Shown one piece after another: positions 14,557-21,745 of a stretch of 22,386 bases of DNA. Location of the stretch: IMG/VR virus record IMGVR_UViG_3300032271_000886, positions 1 to 22,386 of that record, one strand, 5' to 3'. Under the pieces are notes generated by a model. The model ran no database searches. It had not been told where the DNA came from and saw only the letters and a program-made list of their open reading frames with translations. Position 1 is the stretch's first letter. Every line of letters starts with the position of its first letter. The stretch comes from a virus. Both the position numbers and the translations under genes were made by a program.

Positions 14557-15276
14557 CTAGTAAGCCCTAGTAAAGGTTTCTTGTTGGCCTGGCCCTATTT
14601 GCGGAGCTCCAAAACTTGGAAGAGTAATTCCTGCAATTTCGTGAGCTGCATGAGCTACTTTCTCAGCTTTTCTAGCCTTACCTGCGTTAGAGCCTTCTTC
14701 CGCGGCAGTTTTAGCTTCAGTCTCAACGACGTCTTTAGCTCCAGTCTCAGCGACGTCTTTGGCTACTGTCTCACCTGCAAGACGGGCACCTTGTGCAGCA
14801 AGTTCAGCACCTTTAATAGCTTCTCCAGCGCCTGGTATAAGAAGTGATGCGGTTGCCCCAACCGATGCGGCTCCCCAAGCTGCTGACTTAAGTGCGTCAC
14901 CCCAATGTCCTTGAGATGCAGCTCTCCATGCATCTCCCCAATCTTTTGCCCCAAAAGCAGCATTAGCAGCTGCGCTGACTAAATCGTGACCAAGATGCAG
15001 AGCGGTTCCAGCAGCACCGCCATGGTTGTGTACGTACCCACCCGCGGCGTGAGCGATGGTATTACCCCATCCACCTTGTCCTTGAGCATAGTGGTTAGCG
15101 GCGTTCCAAGCTGTACCTGCAATATCACCGAACTGACTTGCGGCACCAGCCATGGTTCCTACGATACCGTCAGCATTAGCGTGCCCGAGAAATACGTCCC
15201 CCACAGTTGGTGCAGGTTGATCCTGTGCATCAGTTGTTACGGCATCTGGTAACCCATCATCTGTGTAGTCTGACAT
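14557..15276 (-). CDS. Ala/Gly-rich hypothetical protein with hydrophobic centre
   Basis: A 239-residue protein. The first 30 residues are acidic and polar; residues 35-110 are Gly/Ala/His-rich; two similar segments KDWGDAWRAAS and GHWGDALKSAA (about 111-133) lead into a hydrophobic helix (about 133-150), then ETVAKDV/ETGAKDV/ETEAKTA imperfect repeats (about 169-191) and a Lys/Ala tail. The helix-breaking glycines and hydrophobic helix suggest a protein that meets a membrane, for example one injected with DNA, but this is inference. It starts at a TAATG junction and ends two bases before the hydrolase gene. Confidence 0.6.
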   Translation of the reverse strand: MSDYTDDGLPDAVTTDAQDQPAPTVGDVFLGHANADGIVGTMAGAASQFGDIAGTAWNAANHYAQGQGGWGNTIAHAAGGYVHNHGGAAGTALHLGHDLVSAAANAAFGAKDWGDAWRAASQGHWGDALKSAAWGAASVGATASLLIPGAGEAIKGAELAAQGARLAGETVAKDVAETGAKDVVETEAKTAAEEGSNAGKARKAEKVAHAAHEIAGITLPSFGAPQIGPGQQETFTRAY

Positions 15277-15425
15277 TAAGCACCAGTCCTTCTAAGAGCG
15301 TCCATTGAGTTGGGGCCTATGCTATAAGACCCATATGAAGGTCGGGGTCCAGAAAACATGCCAACATTCACGCTTCTCCATTGTACATTGGATAAACGCG
15401 GCAAAACTGTTGAACTAGGGCTCAT
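15276..15425 (-). CDS. 49-residue hypothetical protein
   Basis: A short polar protein beginning MSPSSTVLPRLSNVQW, with a Tyr/Ser/Gly-rich middle and an Arg-rich end (MDALRRTGA). The TAA overlaps the start of the next gene as TAATG, and the ATG (15425) follows directly after the stop of the 21-residue gene. No domain is recognised. Its place in an unbroken chain of overlapping frames is the main reason to accept it. Confidence 0.62.
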   Translation of the reverse strand: MSPSSTVLPRLSNVQWRSVNVGMFSGPRPSYGSYSIGPNSMDALRRTGA

Positions 15426-15491
15426 TTAATCGCCTTTAATAGCGTGTGAAACCCAAAGTAAAGTTAAAAATAGTGCTATAAACAAGTTCAC
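15426..15491 (-). CDS. 21-residue putative membrane micropeptide
   Basis: A tiny frame with GTG start at 15491 overlapping the preceding stop (GTGA), ending in TAA directly before the next ATG. The product MNLFIALFLTLLWVSHAIKGD is almost wholly one hydrophobic helix with a charged end, so it would insert in the membrane. There is no good Shine-Dalgarno, only translational coupling. It may be a real micro-membrane protein, or simply a 60-base gap with a chance frame. Confidence 0.4.
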   Translation of the reverse strand: MNLFIALFLTLLWVSHAIKGD

Positions 15492-15613
15492 TTTTTCTTT
15501 TTTACCTTTTCTGGTAGTTTTTTACCCTCAGGGGTGTGCTCAGCCCATTGTTTAGCCATTTGAGGCTCATTTGCGAACATCCACTTACGTTGCGATTTAG
15601 ATTTAAACGGCAT
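15488..15613 (-). CDS. 41-residue basic protein of a widespread phage small-ORF type
   Basis: A 41-residue protein starting MPFKSKSQRKWMFANEPQMA, then AKQWAEHTPEGKKLPEKV and a Lys tail. The pattern MPFKSKxQRxWMFANxPxMAxxWxxHTP is one I recognise from small ORFs in many phage and prophage genomes; its role is unknown. It is joined to the gene before it by TAATG. The conserved pattern gives it stronger support than its size would. Confidence 0.8.
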   Translation of the reverse strand: MPFKSKSQRKWMFANEPQMAKQWAEHTPEGKKLPEKVKKKK

Positions 15614-15705
15614 TATGCATCCTCAAGCTCTCTTTGACGCTCTCTACGAGGTCTAGAATGGCGAATCCAAGGACTTTCTTCTTCTTCGTACTCTTCTTCT
15701 TCCAT
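15613..15705 (-). CDS. 30-residue acidic-basic micropeptide
   Basis: A frame coding for MEEEEYEEEESPWIRHSRPR followed by Arg/Glu residues, so an acidic head and a basic tail. Both ends are TAATG junctions, with the 53-residue gene before and the 41-residue gene after. No ribosome site of its own is obvious, so it would depend on coupling. Function unknown. Confidence 0.5.
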   Translation of the reverse strand: MEEEEYEEEESPWIRHSRPRRERQRELEDA

Positions 15706-15866
15706 TAATACTCAATTTTACCCTTCTCGGACACCGATTTATCGCTATCTGTAGTTCCAAGAGCGCGAGCAGCGCGATCATCACTAATAGATGCCTGGGC
15801 ATTAGCTACCCCAAAGGCTCCTACTAACTTATTTAGATGAAGCTGTTGCAACTCATTAACGTTCAT
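15705..15866 (-). CDS. 53-residue hypothetical protein
   Basis: A 53-residue protein beginning MNVNELQQLHLNKLVGAFGV, with a helix in the first half and a Ser/Asp/Lys-rich second half. Start and stop both lie in TAATG junctions. No domain is recognised. It is part of the micro-gene chain 15276-16300 and is likely real because its frame is flanked by exact overlaps on both sides. Confidence 0.65.
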   Translation of the reverse strand: MNVNELQQLHLNKLVGAFGVANAQASISDDRAARALGTTDSDKSVSEKGKIEY

Positions 15867-16300
15867 TAACCGCGCCCTCGGGCTCGCTGCTGCTTTAATT
15901 TACGACGACTCTTAGGTACTGACGGCAAGTTAAGAGCTTCCGCAGCTTTACGTCGTCCAGCTACTGTGTCAACTCTAGTTGCTGCAACTTCACCTAAATT
16001 AGTATCCGAATTTAAACTGCCTGTTAAAGAACCATCGATCACTGTTGGCGGATCCACAACTGCTGGAGGGTTTATAACGGCAGTGCTTTCCCAATTATGG
16101 ATACCTTTTGCGGCAGCTTTAGCAATACCTTTTGCAGCCTCTCTAGCGTCATAAAAAGCCGCTAGCCTACTAATACTTGTAACTTTTGGGTCATATCCTG
16201 AAGTTGATTGGCCTAAACCAATAGTTACTTCATCGTTAGGGTTGATGTCATACCTAACGTCTCTGCGTCGTCTGCTTCTTCTATCTGCGTTAGAGCCCAT
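15866..16300 (-). CDS. Hypothetical protein with basic ends
   Basis: A 144-residue protein. Arg-rich segments at both ends (RRSRRRRDVR near 7-16 and a Lys/Arg/Gln tail in the last 20) flank an Ala/Lys helix (about 54-66) and a Pro/Val/Ile-rich centre. The charge at the ends suggests nucleic-acid contact. Its TAA overlaps the next start (TAATG), and it begins where the ParB-like gene ends. Function unknown. Confidence 0.65.
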   Translation of the reverse strand: MGSNADRRSRRRRDVRYDINPNDEVTIGLGQSTSGYDPKVTSISRLAAFYDAREAAKGIAKAAAKGIHNWESTAVINPPAVVDPPTVIDGSLTGSLNSDTNLGEVAATRVDTVAGRRKAAEALNLPSVPKSRRKLKQQRARGRG

Positions 16301-16761
16301 TATCTACCTTTCATTACAAGATTAGGGTCAGCAACCTTAGGGTACCAACCATGCGCGTTAGGTTGAAGCGAAGGGATTTTACCTACTCGATGCCCACGGC
16401 TACTGCCGTACTCAGTTACTTGGGCTACTGTTGGGAGCAAAATGCCTCCAGCACTTTTTGCAGCTTCTACTCGGTGGTGGCCTTCATCAATATAAGTAGT
16501 TCCAGATCGTAAACTATGTTCTAAAACAATAGGATTACGAAGACCTGAGCCGTTTCGCAGTTGATCGGCAATATCATCAATAGTTGCTCTAGAATCTCCT
16601 CGATCGTCTTGCCCAGGCCTATCTTGAACTCGGTAAGGGTCAAAATCTTGTGCACCGACTAGAGCGACAGGATAAGCACCGCGCCAAAGACCGTTGTCGT
16701 CTACCGACTGAGCAAAGTCAGGATGGAGTCTATGTAACAGTTCTAGTTGCTGCGGGGTCAT
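16300..16761 (-). CDS. ParB/Srx-like domain protein
   Basis: A 153-residue protein with NPIVL (76-80) followed by TTYIDEGHHRVEAAKSAG (88-105) and then LLPTVAQV (108-115). This is the pattern of ParB-like nuclease/sulfiredoxin folds, where a Gly-x-His/Arg-Arg-x-x-Ala-Ala motif binds a nucleotide. Stand-alone ParB-like proteins are common in phages, with roles from DNA processing to regulation, and here no ParA partner or parS-like site is seen. It overlaps the preceding zinc-like gene by four bases. The fold call is good; the activity is not known. Confidence 0.72.
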   Translation of the reverse strand: MTPQQLELLHRLHPDFAQSVDDNGLWRGAYPVALVGAQDFDPYRVQDRPGQDDRGDSRATIDDIADQLRNGSGLRNPIVLEHSLRSGTTYIDEGHHRVEAAKSAGGILLPTVAQVTEYGSSRGHRVGKIPSLQPNAHGWYPKVADPNLVMKGR

Positions 16762-17024
16762 TGTGAGCCGTCCTCAGGAAATAAAGTCTCCGAAAGGCGC
16801 TCGTTATGTTCAATAATGTGTTTAGGAGGTTGAAACCTCTTACAAGAACGGCACGTCATTCGGTGATGTGGTTCTTCAATCATACCAGAATCTTCTAGGG
16901 CGTTTTCATGGTTTACTACGTCAATTGGAAACCTAAAGTGTCTAACTCCATAGGTTAAAGCAGCTTGGGCTACTTCCTTAATATTAGTTCTACTGTTAAA
17001 AAATCTAGTATCTTTTTTAGCCAT
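16758..17024 (-). CDS. Small protein with C2H2-type zinc motif
   Basis: An 88-residue protein. Residues 58-73 carry Cys58-x2-Cys61-x7-His69-x3-His73, a zinc-binding pattern, with His53 and His54 just before. The N-terminal half is basic and should be helical (about 13-30). Such short zinc proteins may bind DNA or stabilise a virion part. It overlaps its downstream neighbour by four bases and starts at the end of the fifth paralog (TAATG). No named family is recognised. Confidence 0.62.
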   Translation of the reverse strand: MAKKDTRFFNSRTNIKEVAQAALTYGVRHFRFPIDVVNHENALEDSGMIEEPHHRMTCRSCKRFQPPKHIIEHNERLSETLFPEDGSQ

Positions 17025-17785
17025 TATCTACCTCTTACGTTTACGGGATCACCAAACAAGTCTAAATCACCAGAAGTTGTTGATTTATGTGCGTCGTACT
17101 CAGCATTAGCTTTTTCTTGAGCTATTGCTAAGTTAGCTTGCGGATCATTTTCTCTACGCTTACTTCTAGCTTCTAAGCCTTCCTTTACGGCTTGAGCCCC
17201 AGCGTCTTCGGGTAGTTTCTTAATATCTACGTATGGGTGCTTCTTCTTGCTATATTTACTAATATCAGCTACTGCATCTTCTACATCTTCTTGAGCATGT
17301 TCTTCGTAGAGATCTTTAGTACGTCTACCAGACACTGGGCCGCTTTGTCCATAGTCTTCAGTGGCATCATCTATAGTAATATCATCTCTAGGAACAATAT
17401 CCCCACGTTCTAAAGCCTTTTTGGCAATTTTACTGCTAGTAGGGTTCATGTTCTCGGAGTATGTTAGCGATCCCCAATGTTTTGCTGCATGCTGACGCGC
17501 TAGCGCCAATACCTCTAAAATACTACTTGGTGAGGCATTATGGCTACTTTGGATGTCCGCTAAAGTCGCTGGGGTATAGTTAAATAGCTTATATTGCCCG
17601 TGCTCATCGGGAGTTTTAGGTAAGTAGTCGTACCTAGGTGGGTACACGATAGCTTTTGCGCCTTCGGTTCTAAACTGCTTTCCAGCATTAGGATTATCAT
17701 GAATGACAAACTGGGCTTCTCCAGCTAAACCACTATCCGTGCCTTTAGCACCGCTGTACTCTGCACTAAAGTAATTTTTAGTCAT
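17024..17785 (-). CDS. Tandem paralog 5 (most diverged, 253 residues)
   Basis: The fifth and shortest of five related genes. The shared core (about 45-132) holds HGQYKLFNYTP, then ASPSSILEVLALARQHAAKH, GSLTYS and SSKIAKKALERGD. The ending LDLFGDP resembles the LFGNP tail of paralog 4. Core helix-strand-helix order, with a small residue and a long amphipathic helix, resembles the second half of GNAT acetyltransferases, but the pyrophosphate-loop motif Q/R-x-x-G-x-G/A is absent, so catalysis is doubtful. Beyond the core it is Lys/Glu/Ala-rich helix. Starts in overlap with paralog 4. Function unknown. Confidence 0.72.
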   Translation of the reverse strand: MTKNYFSAEYSGAKGTDSGLAGEAQFVIHDNPNAGKQFRTEGAKAIVYPPRYDYLPKTPDEHGQYKLFNYTPATLADIQSSHNASPSSILEVLALARQHAAKHWGSLTYSENMNPTSSKIAKKALERGDIVPRDDITIDDATEDYGQSGPVSGRRTKDLYEEHAQEDVEDAVADISKYSKKKHPYVDIKKLPEDAGAQAVKEGLEARSKRRENDPQANLAIAQEKANAEYDAHKSTTSGDLDLFGDPVNVRGR

Positions 17786-18701
17786 CTTGCTTGCCCCACC
17801 TAAACAGCTTTCTAGTTACCGTTGGGTTACCGAACAAGTCGGTATCATGCTTCGCGTCTTCTTGTATTTTAGTATATTCTGATAACGCAGCTTCTTGATC
17901 TGCAGCTAAGGTTTGCTGGCTAGTGTCTGGCTCTCGCATAGAGTGGGCTTCTCTAACTGCTTGTTCAACTTCTCCCCTAGATAACTGGACGCTAGTTACC
18001 GAGCTGTCTGTTATTCGGTTAGGACCTTTCTCCATAAGGCGGGCAGCATTTTTAATTTCAGTTTTAGCTTGGTAATCGCCGCTGTCTTTTAAATAATTAA
18101 TATGCTTATCTAAAGCGTTCTGGTATGCGTCAAAAGAGTCGTACCCTTGGCTTTCTAACTCATCCCGATCGTTGTCTATCTCGTTGTCCGTTTCGATATC
18201 CACTTGTTTTTCGTAGTCTTCAATTGGAGTGCGTTCTCCCGTAAATTGACTGATAGGAGATTTAACATCCCCTCGCTTAACTGCCTGCTTGACAACTTTT
18301 AAACTAAGCGGGTTTAGGGAAATATCATGAACCAGCTCAGGTCCAGCTTGTTGTTTTGCCATAGCTAGTACTTGGGCAATGCTTTTAGGATTAGCGCCCA
18401 TGGTAGAGCCCAATGCAGTCAATTGCGGCGGATAATAGTTAAATAACTTGTATTGCCCATGCTGGTCTGGAGCTGTAGGTAAAAGATGGTAATGTGCGTC
18501 AGTCATGCGGGCCCACGCACCTTGAATTTGACTAAACTGCTTGCTCATGGGTGACCCATTCTCCGAGGCTACAAAACGAGTGGAGTTTCCTGCGTATTCG
18601 CCCTGAGAGCTAGTAGAAGGGTACGTCTGACCAGTATCTTGTCCGTAGTCAACTCGTTGGGTTTCCTGGCGTTGTCTGTAGTAGACGTTCTCGTCACTCA
18701 T
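17778..18701 (-). CDS. Tandem paralog 4 (307 residues)
   Basis: Member four of the array. The core (about 62-150) has HGQYKLFNYYP, NPKSIAQVLAMAKQQAG and LSLKVVKQAVKRGD, closest to paralog 5 by the identical HGQYKLFNY. A polar, Tyr/Gln-rich N-terminus and a long charged helical C-terminal region follow, ending in DLFGNP. It overlaps its neighbours by eight bases on both sides. The absence of cysteines and of membrane segments points to a soluble or virion protein. Function unknown. Confidence 0.72.
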   Translation of the reverse strand: MSDENVYYRQRQETQRVDYGQDTGQTYPSTSSQGEYAGNSTRFVASENGSPMSKQFSQIQGAWARMTDAHYHLLPTAPDQHGQYKLFNYYPPQLTALGSTMGANPKSIAQVLAMAKQQAGPELVHDISLNPLSLKVVKQAVKRGDVKSPISQFTGERTPIEDYEKQVDIETDNEIDNDRDELESQGYDSFDAYQNALDKHINYLKDSGDYQAKTEIKNAARLMEKGPNRITDSSVTSVQLSRGEVEQAVREAHSMREPDTSQQTLAADQEAALSEYTKIQEDAKHDTDLFGNPTVTRKLFRWGKQDD

Positions 18702-19593
18702 TGCCTTCTCCTAAGTATTTGATTAGACCCCCGAAGTCAAGGGGTGTACCCGTTGCAGAATGAGGCACTCTCGAATCGACCGATTTTTGATGGGTATATA
18801 CGTGTCCCTGGCTCATGTAGTCTTTCCAGGCGTTGCTTTCTTTTTCTGGCATGTGGTCAAACAGGGTGCCTTCGTCAGGTAGGGGCGCCATGGCCTCTTC
18901 AGGCTTCTCGGCAGCTATTCGGCGGGCTCGCTGGGATCTAATGTCAGCTACGTGTGCTAGTGCGTCTTCTTGGCTTACTTCGGTGGGCTCGTCACCCCAA
19001 CTCTTGCCTGCGAAAGTAACTGGGTGAAGTTGGTCAGCCAAAGCTCTAGCTTCTTCATCGTAGTCTACTCTTCGTGCATTTAGGTTCCTGCGCTCGCTCT
19101 CTTGAACTTCAGGAGGGGCGCTCTTAAACCATTCCTTGTTCTGTATTCGCTGTTTTGCACGGTTTTCTAGATCTTCAATAGGTAAGTTACGGTTCTCTAC
19201 TAAATAACCTCTTTTTAGAGCGGCTAAAGTTACTCTTGAGCTATCATCAGTCAAAGCCGAAGAATACGTAAGAGTTCCAGGACCATGTTTTGTAGCTTCT
19301 TTATGCATGAGGGCTAGTAACTGTTCAATTCCTCGATCAGTAGTACCTTGTGTGCTATAAAGTTGAGTTAATTTAGACGGAACGCCTTTAAACAATGTAG
19401 GATTGCCAGATTCATCTTTTGGGTAATCTGGCTCAGCTTCAGGATCATCGTATTTAGGATCTGCTGTTTTCCAATATCCAGGGAAAATTGTCGCAGCCGC
19501 AGTTTCTGGCTCTCCGCCTTCATCTGGGTACTCATCTACAGAGGCCATGGGGATGCCGTCTTTTGTTGTTTGGAAGAACTTACGGGTTGGCAT
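18694..19593 (-). CDS. Tandem paralog 3 (299 residues)
   Basis: The middle member. Its core (about 40-140) includes PTLFKGVPSKLTQLYST, TTDRGIEQLLALMHKEATKHG, TLTYSSAL, SSRVTLAALKRGYLVEN. The RGIEQLL segment is the closest in the array to the GNAT loop RGxGxxLL, which suggests that the family descends from an acetyltransferase fold. C-terminally it carries TLFDHMPEKE, related to the NLWDHAGxKD of paralogs 1 and 2. A Glu/Arg-rich helix links the two. It overlaps its neighbours by one to eight bases. Confidence 0.72.
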   Translation of the reverse strand: MPTRKFFQTTKDGIPMASVDEYPDEGGEPETAAATIFPGYWKTADPKYDDPEAEPDYPKDESGNPTLFKGVPSKLTQLYSTQGTTDRGIEQLLALMHKEATKHGPGTLTYSSALTDDSSRVTLAALKRGYLVENRNLPIEDLENRAKQRIQNKEWFKSAPPEVQESERRNLNARRVDYDEEARALADQLHPVTFAGKSWGDEPTEVSQEDALAHVADIRSQRARRIAAEKPEEAMAPLPDEGTLFDHMPEKESNAWKDYMSQGHVYTHQKSVDSRVPHSATGTPLDFGGLIKYLGEGNE

Positions 19594-20528
19594 TATCTAC
19601 CTCTAATTTTAGAAACGGCGTTTACTAAGGAATCTTTAAAAGAACCAACACGACTTGCTGCAGGTACCGAAGATGCGGCAGCATCCCAAGACTTTTTATC
19701 TTTTTTACCTGCGTGATCCCATAAATTACCCTCGTGAGTTACAGGTTCCTGTGCAGGTTCTGGTAGTTCCTGCTGAGCTACTCTTCGAGCTCTTTCTGCT
19801 TTTACAGCATTTACTGCGTCTTGCCCAGCAGTATCGGGCAAATCTTCAGGCTGTTTCCACATAGGCTCGCTGTCGTAGCTGTACTCGTTACCTGCGTCAT
19901 CTTCGTACCAATCAACCGTAACGCCACGATCCTTAAACACGTCATTGTAGTCAGACCTTGCAAGCCTGGACGATCCTAATCTCCGTCGATATTTACGATC
20001 ATCGGCGTCTGCTTTGTTCTCATCATCCGATTCAAGGTATTTAGCTCTAGTTTTGGATCTGAAATCCGCCTCTTTTTGCAAAGCTCCACGTGTATGCGTA
20101 GGGTTCTCTTCCAAATACCCACTATCTAACGCATGGAGAACCATTGGGGAACTATGTTCAGACAAGCTATTTCCGTAAGATACTTTTCCTGAGCCATATT
20201 TTTTAGCATCTTGATGCGCTAAAGCTAGCAAATGCTGAACCGCTTTAGGCGTAAGGTCATCTGTACTGTAAAGATTATTTATGTATGAAGGATAAGCTTC
20301 AAATAGAGCGATGTTACCTTGCTCATCCCTAGGTTGGAGAATATTATCATCAGACCTTGCAGGGTTGTAAGTTTTCCACCCCCCTCTTCTCATACCTAAG
20401 ATTCCTAATTCATCTGGAATATGAGATCGGTCACTAGCGTTTTCTTCAACCCCAAAGTACACGCTCTCGTTCTCATGAAAATTTGCGTGTTCTGGCTCAG
20501 TTCTTTTATAACTACGTGACGGGATCAT
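19593..20528 (-). CDS. Tandem paralog 2 (311 residues)
   Basis: Core at about 50-143: NIALFEAYPSYINNLYSTDD, LTPKAVQHLLALAHQDAKKYGSG, VSYGNSLSEHSSPMVLHALDSGYLEENP in consecutive pieces. It is the nearest relative of paralog 1: both have TPKAVQ, (L/S)HQ(D/E)AKKYGSG, LSE-x-SSP, a C-terminal GNLWDHAGxKD and a final SRV-x-x-FKDSL tail ending in RGR/RGK. The middle third is acidic and Arg/Asp-rich. The one-base junction TAATG with both neighbours indicates co-translation. No function is recognised. Confidence 0.74.
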   Translation of the reverse strand: MIPSRSYKRTEPEHANFHENESVYFGVEENASDRSHIPDELGILGMRRGGWKTYNPARSDDNILQPRDEQGNIALFEAYPSYINNLYSTDDLTPKAVQHLLALAHQDAKKYGSGKVSYGNSLSEHSSPMVLHALDSGYLEENPTHTRGALQKEADFRSKTRAKYLESDDENKADADDRKYRRRLGSSRLARSDYNDVFKDRGVTVDWYEDDAGNEYSYDSEPMWKQPEDLPDTAGQDAVNAVKAERARRVAQQELPEPAQEPVTHEGNLWDHAGKKDKKSWDAAASSVPAASRVGSFKDSLVNAVSKIRGR

Positions 20529-21412
20529 TACTTACCTCTAACTCTGGACACGATACCACTTAACGAGTCTTTAAACGCGTCTACGCGGCTACGGGCAGGA
20601 AGACCCATAGGTTTATTCCACGAGTTTTGATCCTTACGACCAGCATGGTCCCACAGGTTACCTTCATCAGGTAGTGGGGCTTGCTCAGGCTCTGGCAGCT
20701 CTTGTTTAGAAACTCTTCTATTTCTAGCGGCTACAACGTTATTAACAGCTTCTTCTCCAGCGTTCTCTGGAAGATCTGTAACTCTGTTGACTCCCTCTGT
20801 GTAGGCGAGCATTCGACCCATGTTGTCTCTAGTCATTCGACCAAGTGAGCGCCGATGTGCACGGTTACCCTGCGCTTGCGCGTTTTGCCACTCTGCGCTT
20901 GAAGTCAAGTCAAATTCCCTAGAATCAGCCCTATCTTGGGCCTGACCTTCTAAAACTGCCCGTGGAAGCTCTGGATTTTCTGTCACATACCCTTTATCTA
21001 ATGCACGAAGCACTAGTGGCGAGCTAAACTCAGAGAGCTCATCTGCATACGTAAGTTCGCCTGATCCATACTTTTTAGCCTCTTGGTGCGACAAAGCCAA
21101 AACTTGCTGTACTGCCTTAGGAGTAGCCTCTTCAGTACCGTATAAAGTAGATAAAACAGATGGGTTAGCACTAAATAGCTGCCGTTCGCCATCAACTTTT
21201 GGGTAATATCCAGTTTTAGGGTCGGCCACATTCCAGCCGCCTGGCTCTATGTGAGCGTACACACCCTCGTTACGACTTTGAACTCCAATATCTGGACGTG
21301 CATCTGCAAGACCCCTTGGATCGTCACCCTCTTCAACAGAAAGCATTACTTCACTAGGGGTGCCATACATCTCATCTATCGCTCTTCTCTTATAGCGACG
21401 CGTAGGATTCAT
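20528..21412 (-). CDS. Tandem paralog 1 (294 residues)
   Basis: First of the five in transcription order. Core (about 60-150): YYPKVDGERQLFSANPS, VLSTLYGTEEATPKAVQQVL, ALSHQEAKKYGSGELTY, SSPLVLRALDKGYVTENP. The strand-loop-helix-strand-helix order and the LY-x6-TPKAVQ-x-x-L spacing parallel GNAT motif A, without its glycine loop. The end carries GNLWDHAGRKDQNSW and a basic FKDSL helix. The first ten residues are basic (NPTRRYKRR), like those of paralog 2. Fourteen bases separate it from the YozE-like gene. Confidence 0.74.
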   Translation of the reverse strand: MNPTRRYKRRAIDEMYGTPSEVMLSVEEGDDPRGLADARPDIGVQSRNEGVYAHIEPGGWNVADPKTGYYPKVDGERQLFSANPSVLSTLYGTEEATPKAVQQVLALSHQEAKKYGSGELTYADELSEFSSPLVLRALDKGYVTENPELPRAVLEGQAQDRADSREFDLTSSAEWQNAQAQGNRAHRRSLGRMTRDNMGRMLAYTEGVNRVTDLPENAGEEAVNNVVAARNRRVSKQELPEPEQAPLPDEGNLWDHAGRKDQNSWNKPMGLPARSRVDAFKDSLSGIVSRVRGK

Positions 21413-21426
21413 TTACCTATTATGAC

Positions 21427-21681
21427 TTAAAACGGCTCTTTTTGCTCTTTCAACTCTACGCAATACTCTACGTAAGCGTCACTGAGCATCGCTAGCAAGG
21501 CCTCGAACTTGCTCGGGTGTTTCTGCTCAAAGTGCTCTTTCCAGGCCACAGCGGTCCTGTACGGCCCCGCACAGCCCGCGTTGTAGTCTTGCCACATAGT
21601 TCTAGCTAGCAAGCCCACAGAGTCGTCACGGTCCTGCTGTTCAAAAGCCCATAATAAGAACATGAACACATGATACACCAT
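21427..21681 (-). CDS. YozE/SAM-like domain small protein
   Basis: An 84-residue protein whose first half, FMFLLWAFEQQDRDDSVG followed by LLARTMWQD, matches the start of the YozE_SAM-like fold (F-x-x-W-L-x-x-Q-x-x-R-x-D-x-x-G-x-L-A-x-x-x-x-x-D), a five-helix module found in Firmicutes and in many actinobacteriophage small proteins; its role is not established. The C-terminal helix is Glu/Tyr-rich. The ATG at 21681 has no clear Shine-Dalgarno; an alternative ATG lies six codons on. As the first gene of the leftward run, it would sit just after the promoter. Confidence 0.66.
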   Translation of the reverse strand: MVYHVFMFLLWAFEQQDRDDSVGLLARTMWQDYNAGCAGPYRTAVAWKEHFEQKHPSKFEALLAMLSDAYVEYCVELKEQKEPF

Positions 21682-21745
21682 GAAACGTCTTAAGTAAATA
21701 CTTTAATCCATAAACCCGCTAATTCACACAAAAACGGCCCATTAA

